From positions 2,026,855 to 2,090,854 of the forward strand of contig JBAIAA010000603.1 in NCBI GenBank assembly GCA_037893245.1: a stretch of DNA of 64,000 bases, in the 5' to 3' direction. Below are positions 10,150 through 21,430 of the stretch, piece by piece. Source of the DNA: Crossaster papposus (taxonomy: Eukaryota; Echinodermata; Asteroidea; Velatida; Solasteridae). Each line of letters begins with the position of its first letter. Position 1 is the first letter of the stretch. The notes beneath the pieces are model-generated. The model was given only the letters and a program-made list of their open reading frames with translations, was not told where the DNA came from and made no database searches. The position numbers were made by a program, and so were the translations under genes.

Positions 10150-10758
10150 TTATCGCGAAGCTGTAAGTTTTTCGATAAGAACTTTTTTTTCTTTAGACAC
10201 CAACTCTTCCACGCGTCTTTTTATCTCGGATTCCATACCGCTCGAATCCTTTTTTTCCGACAGCTTGCTGCCGGACCTGATAGCCTCTTTCATATCGTTA
10301 AATTGCCTAAATTCCTTTAATATCAAAGCGTACTCTTCGTGGGATATATCGCCGTCTGTAATAGCTTGAGAAATAAGATCTCTTACGCTGTTGAATTTAG
10401 CCTCGGCCAAGACTCTAATCTCGTCGTGTTTTTTAACTTTACGTCTAAATCGTTTGCTAAAATATTTTAATACGAACGCGGCACAACCAAAACTCAAGGC
10501 TACTCTTTCTAACGCAAAACCAACGGGTGACTTGATGGCACCGCTTTTAGCCGTGATTCCCAAACCCCCACAAATCACAGCACCCGTCTCGGCTAGCGTT
10601 TCCGTAATTAACTTGCCATATTTTTTACACAACGCGCTTCGCTGTTCTCGTTGCGTCATATCTTTTTGAACTGTTTCGATCTTTTGCAATCTAAACACCC
10701 TCGTACTATCATCATCTTCGATGGTACTTTTTAGATCGGGGTAACTACTAGTCGTCAT
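10150..10758 (-). CDS. Intact polinton-like membrane-type protein, function unknown
   Basis: The only long viral-type gene here without a break: 202 residues. An acidic N-terminus with DDDSTRVFRLQKIETVQKD leads to a glycine/alanine-rich hydrophobic stretch (about residues 58-96, including ETGAVICGGLGITAKSG and GCAAFVLKYF). A basic patch RFRRKVKKHDE comes next, then a helical region with ITDGDISHEEYALILKEF, and a charged C-terminal coiled-coil-like tail. The ATG at 10,758 is preceded by TAATAAA directly against it, like the other genes of the element. It probably inserts into or acts at a membrane, or is a minor virion component. I recognise it as a type that accompanies capsid genes in invertebrate polinton-like elements, but no function is assigned. 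Confidence 0.65.
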   Translation of the reverse strand: MTTSSYPDLKSTIEDDDSTRVFRLQKIETVQKDMTQREQRSALCKKYGKLITETLAETGAVICGGLGITAKSGAIKSPVGFALERVALSFGCAAFVLKYFSKRFRRKVKKHDEIRVLAEAKFNSVRDLISQAITDGDISHEEYALILKEFRQFNDMKEAIRSGSKLSEKKDSSGMESEIKRRVEELVSKEKKVLIEKLTASR

Positions 10759-10767
10759 TTTATTAAG

Positions 10768-10850
10768 ACAAAACTAAAATATTTCTACTTTAAAAAAGTA
10801 ACTAAAATATTTCTACGTTAAAAAAAAAACTAAAATATTTCTACGTTAAA
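10768..10850. repeat. Three tandem copies of a gene-end sequence
   Basis: On the minus strand the sequence AACGTAGAAATATTTTAG, which encodes the last residues and stop of the gene at 10,830-11,548, is repeated twice more with A-rich spacers, up to the start region of the 202-residue gene. A close variant forms the end of the paralogous gene at 11,562-12,266. Confidence 0.8.
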
Positions 10851-11548
10851 AATTTTCTCTTTATCTCTATTATTGATTATCTGGCCAAGACCATTTTTCA
10901 ACGAAAACGTGAGGCTGTTTATTTTGCCAGCTACCAACTCTTTCGAACACTTGTTATACATGTAGTTGATATAAATTGGATCTTGAGGATTGTTTGAACG
11001 AGCAGCATCACCGTGTACGGGTATACTCTCCAACAGGTTAGTTTGTTTTCCGCCAAAAATAATTTGAATGCATAGACAGTTCTTCGCAATGTAAAAAGAC
11101 CGCGCTGTAAAGATTTAGGCTAAATTGTCCATAATAATTACTACCACCATTGAGCCAACCCCTGGGTAAACCTAAAAGTTTAGATAGATTACTAGATAGT
11201 TTTATGCGATTTTGGTCGGGAATGGATATATAAAACAGTTCATCGGATAAGGACTCTATAGACATATCGTGAAAATCTTTTATACGATATTCAAAATAAT
11301 GAAGATTCCACCTATCCGGAGGAATATCAATTTTTTCACGATTGGCAATTTGAAGAGGCGTCAGATCATCGATATCACCCGTAAAACTCTCCCAAATTAT
11401 CAACGCTTTTTTTTCGAGGTTATAAAAACCCAAGTCTAAACACAAAGTTGTTTAACTTCATGCGACGGTCACCCCCGACGTTATCTATAGGTCGCGATAG
11501 TTCAAAGGTCTTCTTGTTATCTGTCATGACGAACGTATGAGACTGCAT
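10830..11548 (-). pseudogene. Minor-capsid-like protein of polinton type, copy B, broken
   Basis: The start is an ATG at 11,546-11,548, 13 bp beyond the stop of the paralogue at 11,562-12,266. About 239 codons of coding sequence are split by frame changes near 11,445 and near 11,035. Visible segments are an N-terminal FELSRPIDNVGGDRR, a central LSSNLSKLLGLPRGW, then NLYSAVFLHCEEL, IPVHGDAARSNNPQDPIY, and a C-terminal INSLTFSLKNGLGQIINN. The order (LLG block, L-Y-x-x-x-x-x-C block, xxP block, C-terminal LTF-LKN-G block) resembles a conserved polinton structural protein usually called a minor capsid or penton-like protein. The assignment is by pattern and moderately sure; the gene is non-functional as written. 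Confidence 0.5.
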
Positions 11549-11561
11549 TTTACAAAAGTAA

Positions 11562-12266
11562 CTAAAATATTTTTACGTTTAAAATTATATCTTTACCTCT
11601 ATTATCGATTATCTCACCAAGACTGTTTTTTAACGAAAACGTGAGGCTGTTTATTTTATCGGCTACTAACTCTTTCGGAGAATTTGACATAAATTGGATC
11701 TTGGGGATTGTTTGAACGAGCTGCATCGCCCGATAAAGGTATATTTTCCAAAAGATTAGTTTGTTTTCCATTAACAAAATTTGAATGCGTAGACAGTTCT
11801 TCACAATGTAAAAAAAACGCGCTGTAAAGATTTAGGTTACATTTTCCAAAATAATATTCAGTTAAATCACCGCTGCTGTAGATCCAAACCTTGGGTAAGC
11901 CCAAAAGTTTAGACAAATTACTCGATGGTTTTATATTCACTAAAGACCAGACGTCACCAATGACAAATAAAATAGTTTATCGTTTATCGGAGTAATGGTC
12001 ATAGGTTTATTATCATCTTTAAACCGATCTTCGAAAGAATAAAGATTCCATCGACCGGGCGTGATATCAAGTTTTTTATCTAATGAATGACCAAGAAAAC
12101 TATATTTATTATACTGTATCATCTCTACTTTTTCTACGTTATAAAAACCTACGTCTAAAATGACGCTGCTTAACTTAATGCGACGGTCGCCCCCGTTGTT
12201 ATCTATGGGTTGAGGTAGCTCAAAAGTCTGCTCTTTTTTGGTCATGACGAGAGTGTGCAACTGCAT
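11562..12266 (-). pseudogene. Minor-capsid-like protein of polinton type, copy A, broken
   Basis: Paralogue of the gene at 10,830-11,548, in the same orientation and directly upstream. ATG at 12,264-12,266. Frame changes occur near 11,940 and near 11,690, giving three pieces. It shares FELPQPIDNNGGDRR, SSNLSKLLGLPKVW, LYSAFFLHCEEL, GDAARSNNPQDPIY and INSLTFSLKNSLGEIIDN with copy B, so one arose from the other by tandem duplication. It is divergently arranged with the major-capsid-like gene, sharing a 45-bp A-rich intergenic region. Two minor-capsid-like paralogues in one element could mean two related vertex or fibre-type proteins, but that is inference. Confidence 0.5.
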
Positions 12267-12311
12267 TTTTAAAAAAGGGGAAAAAAAAAAAAAAAAAACG
12301 TTACTATAAAA
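12267..12311. promoter_or_regulatory. Divergent viral promoter region
   Basis: 45 bp between two divergent starts, with a run of 18 A. On plus, CTATAAAA touches the ATG at 12,312. On minus, TTTAAAA touches the ATG at 12,266. The same T(A)n-ATG arrangement precedes the other genes of the element. Confidence 0.5.
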
Positions 12312-13565
12312 ATGAACGCGACTTACGGAAACAAACTGAATCCGCACAGACGCCTTAAAAATCTTCGGGGTATAAAAGGCAACCGCCAGACTATAGTAGT
12401 AACTCACAATCCTAGCACGATCGACGCGAACGACAAATTAATAGTCAAGTTTCCGTCGTTGAGCGCCGATGACGTGATCGTCCCCGGTTCGGCGAAACTA
12501 GCTTTTAATATCGATCTAACCTCGGACGACGATGCCGATCGAAGTCTGTTTAAAAATCTAGGACGAAATCTCGTAAAACAAATAAGAATATGTATCGGTG
12601 GTCGGGAGATCGTAAACTTGACCGACACCGACGTTTATAACATTTTTAAAGATCTTTAGTTACCCAAAGGTATCGTAGATCACTACGCCGGAAACGAGAT
12701 TGCCAACATATCGAGCCTGCGCGTGGGTACCGGTAACGCGGTTGCCGGTGCAAATAGTGGAAAAGACAAAGGGATAGCGGATGCCTTTGGAAACAGATTT
12801 TGTATACCTCTAGACTTTGAAATGCTCACGGATCATCAACCGTTTTATCCATCCGCTCTAAACGACCAACTGTCTTACGAACTTACTTTTAACGATTACG
12901 TCAAAGTCGTAAATTCTACCGACGCCGAAGCGAGTTATATCGCATCTACAACTTGGCGCTAAAATACGAGATCGTTTCTAACAAATATTTAGCTCAAATC
13001 TTAGCTCAAAAATGTCTCGGCAAGACGCAGTTTTTGTTTGATAGAATTCAGAGACACGAAGTAAGATCTATCGATAAATCGGACACCGTTTGGAACTTTA
13101 ATTTAAACGTAGCGGTTAAAAGTCTCAAGGGTATACTGTTTTTGTTTAAAGACCCGACTACGAAAACCCCTGAACTATTTTATAACCCAAAGATAGACAA
13201 AGTTAGCGTGACGATAGAAGGAAAACCTAATCAACTCTACAGTTCGGGTCTCAAAAATATCAACACTGGGGAGAAATCAACAAGTTTTTTGGAGACTCGT
13301 CCACAGAATTGGGTGCGGGGGTGTGTAAAGATTTAGGGTTGACGGGGATGGATATCGGCGATTATTTTTTGAGAAGATACAGACTTTGGTTGGATATGAG
13401 ATCGACGGAAGACAACAAAAATCACGGATCGGGTAAACAAATCGGCGATATAAGCGGAGGAATCTCTACATTGATGGAACGCGAAGCGTCTTTTTGGTGA
13501 TGGACGCGCAACTTAACATCCAAGGAGGTCGCTTGAGCAGCGTCAACTTTAAAAAAATAAAATAA
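12312..13565 (+). pseudogene. Major-capsid-like protein of polinton type, broken
   Basis: About 418 codons of capsid-like coding sequence. The reading frame is damaged in at least four places: an in-frame TAG at 12,657-12,659, a frame change near 12,955, another near 13,290, and one near 13,495 before a short final piece (13,500-13,565). Recognisable blocks are IVVTHNPSTID, FPSLSADDVIVPGSAKLAFN, LGRNLVKQIRICIGGREI, the FCIPLDFEMLTDHQPFYPSA block in the middle, and MDAQLNIQGGRL at the end. I recognise these as the double jelly-roll major capsid type found in invertebrate polinton-like elements; this rests on block similarity and on the packaging ATPase gene 19 bp downstream. As written it cannot make a full-length protein. 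Confidence 0.6.
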
Positions 13566-13572
13566 CTCGTAG

Positions 13573-13583
13573 TTATAAAAGAC
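13573..13583 (+). promoter_or_regulatory. TATAAAA element before the ATPase start
   Basis: TTATAAAAGAC precedes the ATG at 13,584, three bases further from the start than in the neighbouring genes. This short gap between capsid stop and ATPase start would hold its promoter. Confidence 0.4.
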
Positions 13584-14196
13584 ATGACACCGCACTGCGC
13601 TTTAATATGCGGAAGAACAAACTCTGGCAAAACAAAGTTTGCGTTAGACTTGCTAGAAAACGAATACGCCAACCAATTTCAATACTTGGTGATCATATGT
13701 CCGACTCTGCCAAACAACAAAATGTACCACGAGAGACCTTGGTTTTTTTAATGACCCCAACGTTTACGCGTGCGACCTCGACGCCGAAAATATAAACATG
13801 AACGAAGCCATAGACTTTTATCGAACGAAATTTAAAGATTTGCACACTTTGTTTTTAATCGACGACTGCAGCGCTTATCAAGCGATGAAATATCGAAAGG
13901 GCCACAGGGGAGGATGCTGCATGTTATCTAAATTAGCCTTTAGCGGTAGACACGATAACCACAGCTGTTGGTTATTGACTCAAAAATATCGCAGCGTTTT
14001 AAAAAATTATCGCGAACAGACTCAATGGGTCGCTATTTTTTATTGCAAAGACAAAAACAGTTTTGATAATTGCCTCGACGAAAATGATGTGGTGCCGGAT
14101 AATAAAAGGCGAGACATAAAACAATATCTCAAAGACACTCCCTATAGTAAATTGATTTTATATATGGATCCTCCGACTAAATGGAATTTGTTGTAA
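13584..14196 (+). pseudogene. A32/FtsK-HerA type DNA-packaging ATPase, frameshifted
   Basis: Such ATPases pump viral DNA into the capsid. The first piece (13,584-13,751, 55 residues) holds a Walker A motif, CGRTNSGKT, then VIICPTLPNN. It ends at a TAA formed by a run of seven T at 13,743-13,749. The second piece, in a frame open to 14,196, holds a Walker B-type strand, LFLIDDCSA, then SKLAFSGRHDNHSCWLLTQ with a probable sensor residue (Q), and ends WNLL. Total about 204 codons, the usual compact size for this family. Only the homopolymer break separates the pieces, so the lesion could be real or a sequencing error. It is clearly an ATPase, and most likely the polinton / polinton-like-virus packaging enzyme. 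Confidence 0.75.
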
Positions 14197-14275
14197 CCTA
14201 GTTGTGATTTGTTGAGGTTTTGTTAGATAGCTAGTTGTAATTTGTTGAACAGCTAGTTGAGATTTGCTGTATAGC
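14186..14275 (+). repeat. 22-bp minisatellite, left part
   Basis: Units of the form TAGCTAGTTGTAATTTGTTG start at the very end of the ATPase gene (its last codons already match the unit) and run to the transposon insertion. The array continues beyond the transposon at 22,222. Confidence 0.85.
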
Positions 14276-15681
14276 TACAGTGATGATTAAATTGAAGTAC
14301 CCCTCGCACTCGTACTCGCTCGCAATTCACCCGTTAACGCACGTATCTACTCGGCCATTGTCTGAGGATTAACGAGGTCTCGCAGTTACCCGCGAGGATT
14401 TACGGGGTCTCGCAGTTACGCGCGAGCGCTTCCGAGGTGCGTGAAGAACGAGCACTTACGAGGAAAGTCATCCATGCATAACAATGACTTCGTGTGATTC
14501 CCAAGTACGTGTAGTGGCCCATTTACCAATCGATCCGGCTTTTCAGTTGGGACAACTGTTCTGAGTGATTGTTGCGCTACACAAAAGCCCAATCGAGAGC
14601 GCTTTTACTGTGAACATGGAGCTATAAAAAGGTTATTGGTTGAGTGCCAAGGAACAGCCTACATTTATTTTCATTATAATTAGTGCACCGGGCTTCTTTT
14701 GTGGGATCTTGTTGGGTGCTCTACATGTGCATGTAAGTCCATTGTGTCGGTGCGTTTTAAAGCTGAATGACAAAGTATTTTTGATCTCTATTCGTATTAT
14801 CGAGCGGTGTTTTCGGAAGGACAAAAAGCGTTGGTGAGAATGAGATCGTTCAAAAAAGAAAGAACTTCCAACCATGTCCTTCCTTCTAACAAATTATATT
14901 TTTCGTTGGTTGTAATTGTATGCCACAAAGAAACATTCCCCAGCCAATTAAAATTCCAATGTGGTGGTCGGCCACATGTTGGCCGGCTTGCTTATCCAAC
15001 TTAATACATTTTGTAGGTCAGCTGTCAATCATTATCTGGATTTCTTGCGCCTACTTGGATTATATTCAAAATATTAGTTTGGGGGGTCTTGGGGTCCTGG
15101 ATCGGGATTTTGTATCACCTTGATCATATTCTTATTTATTCTTGGCTGTAGGCCTATTGGTTTGGTGGAAGATTTTAAAAGCTATCCTTGTAATTTACGG
15201 GCCATAAAATAGATCGTTTTTGTTAAATACATGTACAAGAAAAACGGAAAATAAATCGTATTAAATTTTTCCCCTAAATCCGTTTAAAATTGTTTAGGTG
15301 TTAAGGTCCCGGTTTTTTTTTTGGTTTTTTTCCAACAATGAAACCAGAAATAAATGTTATTAAATAAACCTCTGAAATTTATTTCGCCAGCCTCGTAATT
15401 TAATAGTCCGGTGTATGTTGATTTTATTAGATACCAGAAAAACCAAGAATAAATCGTATTATTATTTACCCCTGAAATCGGTTGGGGAAATGTTTAGGAG
15501 TTCAGACAAATAAGTCTTTAAGTACCCTTTCCCCTTTTTTCTATAAAAAGACAATAAGGACAATTTCGGATGACAAGGGTTTCGTAAAAAAACAGGCTCA
15601 GAATTTTTAACACCTTTTTATTTGTACATCTAAATATATTTTGTAAACGATTACGGCAAACTTTTGTAAAGTACTCGCATT

Positions 15682-18600
15682 CAATTTAATGACCATCGGT
15701 TAGGCCAAGAGATAAATACAACTTATATTAGAAAATTGTGTGATGTTTCAGTAAATGTACATTTATTTTGTGAGAATAGACACCAAAACTGCACATTTCC
15801 TCTGGCTTTATTATTTTCCCCTACTTTATTATTTTACCACTTCTAGTACTTGCCCTTTCCCCAAGTTGCGTAAAATAATCTCTCTATACTGGGAGAACTA
15901 CCGGATCCTTTTGTGGAGCCTGTCAATCAAAACCTATTCTTTACAGTCATCAAAGCTTAACGCCGCCTCCATAACGTCGGGGCCGGTTTCCTTTGATTTA
16001 TTTAGCCAATCAAAAACGAGTCATGGGGGCTATGATTGGTTCTTCAATAACAGAGGGTGTCTTTGAAAGGGCTCGAATTACTATCCGCGGGGAAAAGCAA
16101 AGGGTGGGGTGCGTGGGAAAGAAGGAGATTGTGTTTGCTCGTGGTGTCTGACAATTGCGTAGCTGACAAAAGCAAAGTCAGACATTGAATGGTTTAATGT
16201 GGGGTGCGCTCGTTGATCCACGGTTGATGATTGGTCGAGGCAATATGGGTATTGACTGTGGAGCTCTGCCATGACAATCTTGCGGTCATCGGACGTCCCC
16301 AAGCAATGCCTGGGGATTTAAACGGAGTGAGGAAAGGAAGTGAAATTTTCAAGTTGACGTTTTTAGTCTGACATCGCGGACTCGCTGAAGGTGGAAGTTG
16401 GAAAATTTCTCTCTATCCTGTAGTGAAATAAGACAGACAAGACCTGGGTTAATAAATACACACTTTTGTTGGATTGTTGGATTATGTTTACCAACATTAA
16501 AAGCCGGGGCTGTCAAGTTAAGAATAGATGAGGAACTGTGTTGCACAAATCTACAGTCCCGAGTCTATTATCTGACTGAACCTGATTCTTAAAACAACAA
16601 CAATAGAGTTGTAATGCAAAGTAGACGCATGCGCATCAGCGAAAACCGAACGGCGCTTCAAGACTTGTTTAATACTATTTGTAGGTCAGCTGTCAATCAT
16701 TGTCTGGGTTTATTGCCCCAAGTGGAATATATTCGGAAAATACTCCCAAATAATTCTCCTGTGGTTTTATTTTATTCCCCTTCAACTATCATAGCGTTTA
16801 TTATGTAAAATTACACCAAGAACCACTTATAAATTAAAAAAAAGGAACGAGCTCTTACAATTTCCACATCTATTTTACGGACAAATTAAATATTATGTGT
16901 TTTAATAAATAAAACCCAGCAGCATATTTATTAAATTTGAATAAATTTGAACTCCTCATGATGTGTACACAATCATTCAAGACTGAAATACACGCTTCTG
17001 GGAGTAAGTTGCTGGGATAAAACCTCAGCTCGTGCATTTTAGGGGACAATGCACGACAACAAATAATAGTACCCGTTTTCGATGAAAATCACGCAGTTTT
17101 TTTCTGGGTTTTAATTTAGAGTATTTAAACTATTCATGGTCCAGTGTTGGTATTCTGGGGTCCGCCATCGGGATTTTGTACCACCTCGATTTTAATCTTG
17201 CTTATCTTTTCTTGGCTCGTATGGGTTTTGTGATTGTTTTTAAAAGCTAGCCTTGTAATTTACGGGCCACGAAATACATCGTTTTGTTAAAGACAAAAAA
17301 AAAGAAAAATAATTGGAAATAAATTTCCCCCTTCAATCTGTTTGAAAAATGTTTAGGAGCTCAAAATATTAGGTGTTAAGGTTCCGTTTATTCTTTCTTT
17401 CTTCCTTTAAAAAACCCAATGAAACCAGAAATAAATGTTATTAAATAAACCTGGAATTTATTTCGCTAGCCTCGTAATTTATTGTTCTGGGTGTATGTCG
17501 ATTTTATTAGATATCAGAAAAACCAAGAATAAATCGCATTATTATTTACCCCTGAAATCGGTTGGAGAAATTTTAGGAGTTCAGACAAATAAGTCTTTGA
17601 GTACCCTTTCCCCTTTTTTCTATAAAAAGACAATAAGGACAATTTCAAAATCAACCGTAGGGATATATTTTGGATGACTAGGGTTTCGTAAAAAAACAGG
17701 CTCAGAATTTTTAACACCTTTTTATTTGTACATCTGAATGAATTTTGTAAACGATTACGGCAAACTTTTGTAAAGTACTCGCATCCAATTTAATGACCAT
17801 AGGTTAGGCCAAGAGATAAATACAACTTATATTAGAAAATTGTGTGATGTTTCAGTAAATGTACAGTTATTTTGTGAGAATAGACACCAGAACTGCACAT
17901 TTCCTCTGGCTTTATTATTTTTCCCTACTTTATTATTTTACCAATTCTAGTACTTGCCCTTTCCCCAAGTTGCGTAAAATAATCTCTCTACTGGGAGAAC
18001 TACCGGATCCCTTTGTGGAGCCTGTCAATCAAAACCTATTCTTCACAGTCATCAAAGCTAAACGCCGCCTCCATATTGCCTGGGCCGGACCAAGAATAAA
18101 TCGCATTATTATTTACCCCTGAAATCGGTTGGAGAAATTTTAAGAGTTCAGACAAATAAGTCTTTGAGTACCCTTTCCCCTTTTTCTCTATAAAAAGACA
18201 ATAAGGACAATTTTAAAATTAACCGTAGGGATATATTTTGGATGACTAGGGTTTCGTAAATAAACAGGCTCAGAATTTTTAACACCTTTTTATTTGTACA
18301 TCTGAATGAATTTTGTAAACGATTACGGCAAACTTTTGTAAAGTACTCGCATCCAATTTAATGACCATCGGTTAGGCCAAGAGATAAATACAACTTATAT
18401 TAGAAAATTGTGTGATGTTTCAGTAAATGTACATTTATTTTGTGAGAATAGACACCAAAACTGCACATTTCCTCTGGCTTTATTATTTTCCCCTACTTTA
18501 TTATTTTACCACTTCTAGTACTTGCCCTTTCCCCAAGTTGCGTAAAATAATCTCTCTATACTGGGAGAACTACCGGATCCTTTTGTGGAGCCTGTCAATC

Positions 18601-21025
18601 AAAACCTATTCTTTACAGTCATCAAAGCTTAACGCCGCCTCCATAACGTCGGGGCCGGTTTCCTTTGATTTATTTAGCCAATCAAAAACGAGTCATGGGG
18701 GCTATGATTGGTTCTTCAATAACAGAGGGTGTCTTTGAAAGGGCTCGAATTACTATCCGCGGGGAAAAGCAAAGGGTGGGGTGCGTGGGAAAGAAGGAGA
18801 TTGTGTTTGCTCGTGGTGTCTGACAATTGCGTAGCTGACAAAAGCAAAGTCAGACATTGAATGGTTTAATGTGGGGTGCGCTCGTTGATCCACGGTTGAT
18901 GATTGGTCGAGGCAATATGGGTATTGACTGTGGAGCTCTGCCATGACAATCTTGCGGTCATCGGACGTCCCCAAGCAATGCCTGGGGATTTAAACGGAGT
19001 GAGGAAAGGAAGTGAAATTTTCAAGTTGACGTTTTTAGTCTGACATCGCGGACTCGCTGAAGGTGGAAGTTGGAAAATTTCTCTCTATCCTGTAGTGAAA
19101 TAAGACAGACAAGACCTGGGTTAATAAATACACACTTTTGTTGGATTGTTGGATTATGTTTACCAACATTAAAAGCCGGGGCTGTCAAGTTAAGAATAGA
19201 TGAGGAACTGTGTTGCACAAATCTACAGTCCCGAGTCTATTATCTGACTGAACCTGATTCTTAAAACAACAACAATAGAGTTGTAATGCAAAGTAGACGC
19301 ATGCGCATCAGCGAAAACCGAACGGCGCTTCAAGACTTGTTTAATACTATTTGTAGGTCAGCTGTCAATCATTGTCTGGGTTTATTGCCCCAAGTGGAAT
19401 ATATTCGGAAAATACTCCCAAATAATTCTCCTGTGGTTTTATTTTATTCCCCTTCAACTATCATAGCGTTTATTATGTAAAATTACACCAAGAACCACTT
19501 ATAAATTAAAAAAAAGGAACGAGCTCTTACAATTTCCACATCTATTTTACGGACAAATTAAATATTATGTGTTTTAATAAATAAAACCCAGCAGCATATT
19601 TATTAAATTTGAATAAATTTGAACTCCTCATGATGTGTACACAATCATTCAAGACTGAAATACACGCTTCTGGGAGTAAGTTGCTGGGATAAAACCTCAG
19701 CTCGTGCATTTTAGGGGACAATGCACGACAACAAATAATAGTACCCGTTTTCGATGAAAATCACGCAGTTTTTTTCTGGGTTTTAATTTAGAGTATTTAA
19801 ACTATTCATGGTCCAGTGTTGGTATTCTGGGGTCCGCCATCGGGATTTTGTACCACCTCGATTTTAATCTTGCTTATCTTTTCTTGGCTCGTATGGGTTT
19901 TGTGATTGTTTTTAAAAGCTAGCCTTGTAATTTACGGGCCACGAAATACATCGTTTTGTTAAAGACAAAAAAAAAGAAAAATAATTGGAAATAAATTTCC
20001 CCCTTCAATCTGTTTGAAAAATGTTTAGGAGCTCAAAATATTAGGTGTTAAGGTTCCGTTTATTCTTTCTTTCTTCCTTTAAAAAACCCAATGAAACCAG
20101 AAATAAATGTTATTAAATAAACCTGGAATTTATTTCGCTAGCCTCGTAATTTATTGTTCTGGGTGTATGTCGATTTTATTAGATATCAGAAAAACCAAGA
20201 ATAAATCGCATTATTATTTACCCCTGAAATCGGTTGGAGAAATTTTAGGAGTTCAGACAAATAAGTCTTTGAGTACCCTTTCCCCTTTTTTCTATAAAAA
20301 GACAATAAGGACAATTTCAAAATCAACCGTAGGGATATATTTTGGATGACTAGGGTTTCGTAAAAAAACAGGCTCAGAATTTTTAACACCTTTTTATTTG
20401 TACATCTGAATGAATTTTGTAAACGATTACGGCAAACTTTTGTAAAGTACTCGCATCCAATTTAATGACCATAGGTTAGGCCAAGAGATAAATACAACTT
20501 ATATTAGAAAATTGTGTGATGTTTCAGTAAATGTACAGTTATTTTGTGAGAATAGACACCAGAACTGCACATTTCCTCTGGCTTTATTATTTTTCCCTAC
20601 TTTATTATTTTACCAATTCTAGTACTTGCCCTTTCCCCAAGTTGCGTAAAATAATCTCTCTACTGGGAGAACTACCGGATCCCTTTGTGGAGCCTGTCAA
20701 TCAAAACCTATTCTTCACAGTCATCAAAGCTAAACGCCGCCTCCATATTGCCTGGGCCGGACCAAGAATAAATCGCATTATTATTTACCCCTGAAATCGG
20801 TTGGAGAAATTTTAAGAGTTCAGACAAATAAGTCTTTGAGTACCCTTTCCCCTTTTTCTCTATAAAAAGACAATAAGGACAATTTTAAAATTAACCGTAG
20901 GGATATATTTTGGATGACTAGGGTTTCGTAAATAAACAGGCTCAGAATTTTTAACACCTTTTTATTTGTACATCTGAATGAATTTTGTAAACGATTACGG
21001 CAAACTTTTGTAAAGTACTCGCATC
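15682..21025 (+). repeat. 2,672-bp tandem duplication inside the transposon
   Basis: The sequence from about 15,682 to 18,353 repeats from about 18,354 to 21,025 with no difference noticed by eye. Every chance open frame recurs with identical translation exactly 2,672 bp later. Confidence 0.93.
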
Positions 21026-21430
21026 CAATTTAATGACCATCGGTTAGGCCAAGAGATAAATACAACTTATATTAGAAAATTGTGTGATGTTTCAGTAAAT
21101 GTACATTTATTTTGTGAGAATAGACACCAGAACTGCACATTTCCTCTGGCTTTATTATTTTCCCCTACTTTATTATTTTACCAATTCTAGTACTTGCCCT
21201 TTCCCCAAGTTGCGTAAAATAATCTCTCTACTGGGAGAACTACCGGATCCTTTTGTGGAGCCTGTCAATCAAAACCTATTCTTCACAGTCATCAAAGCTA
21301 AACGCCGCCTCCATAACGCCTGGGCCGGACCAAGAATAAATCGCATTATTATTTACCCCTGAAATCGGTTGGAGAAATTTTAGGAGTTCAGACAAATAAG
21401 TCTTTAAGTACCATTTCTCTTCTTTTTTTC
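17523..21430 (+). repeat. 568-bp sub-repeats
   Basis: A shorter unit starting CCAAGAATAAATCGCATTAT occurs at about 17,523, 18,091, 20,195, 20,763 and 21,331. The 568-bp spacing between neighbours is nested in the 2,672-bp unit. These copies are diverged, so they are older than the large duplication. Confidence 0.8.

Noticed and set aside
10391..10669. 92-residue plus-strand frame
   Set aside because: It is the reverse side of the intact 202-residue viral-type gene.
15755..21362. Repeated 64-103 residue frames in the 7.94-kb transposon
   Set aside because: Short, unrecognised, and duplicated only because the DNA is; no transposase motif (DDE) seen.
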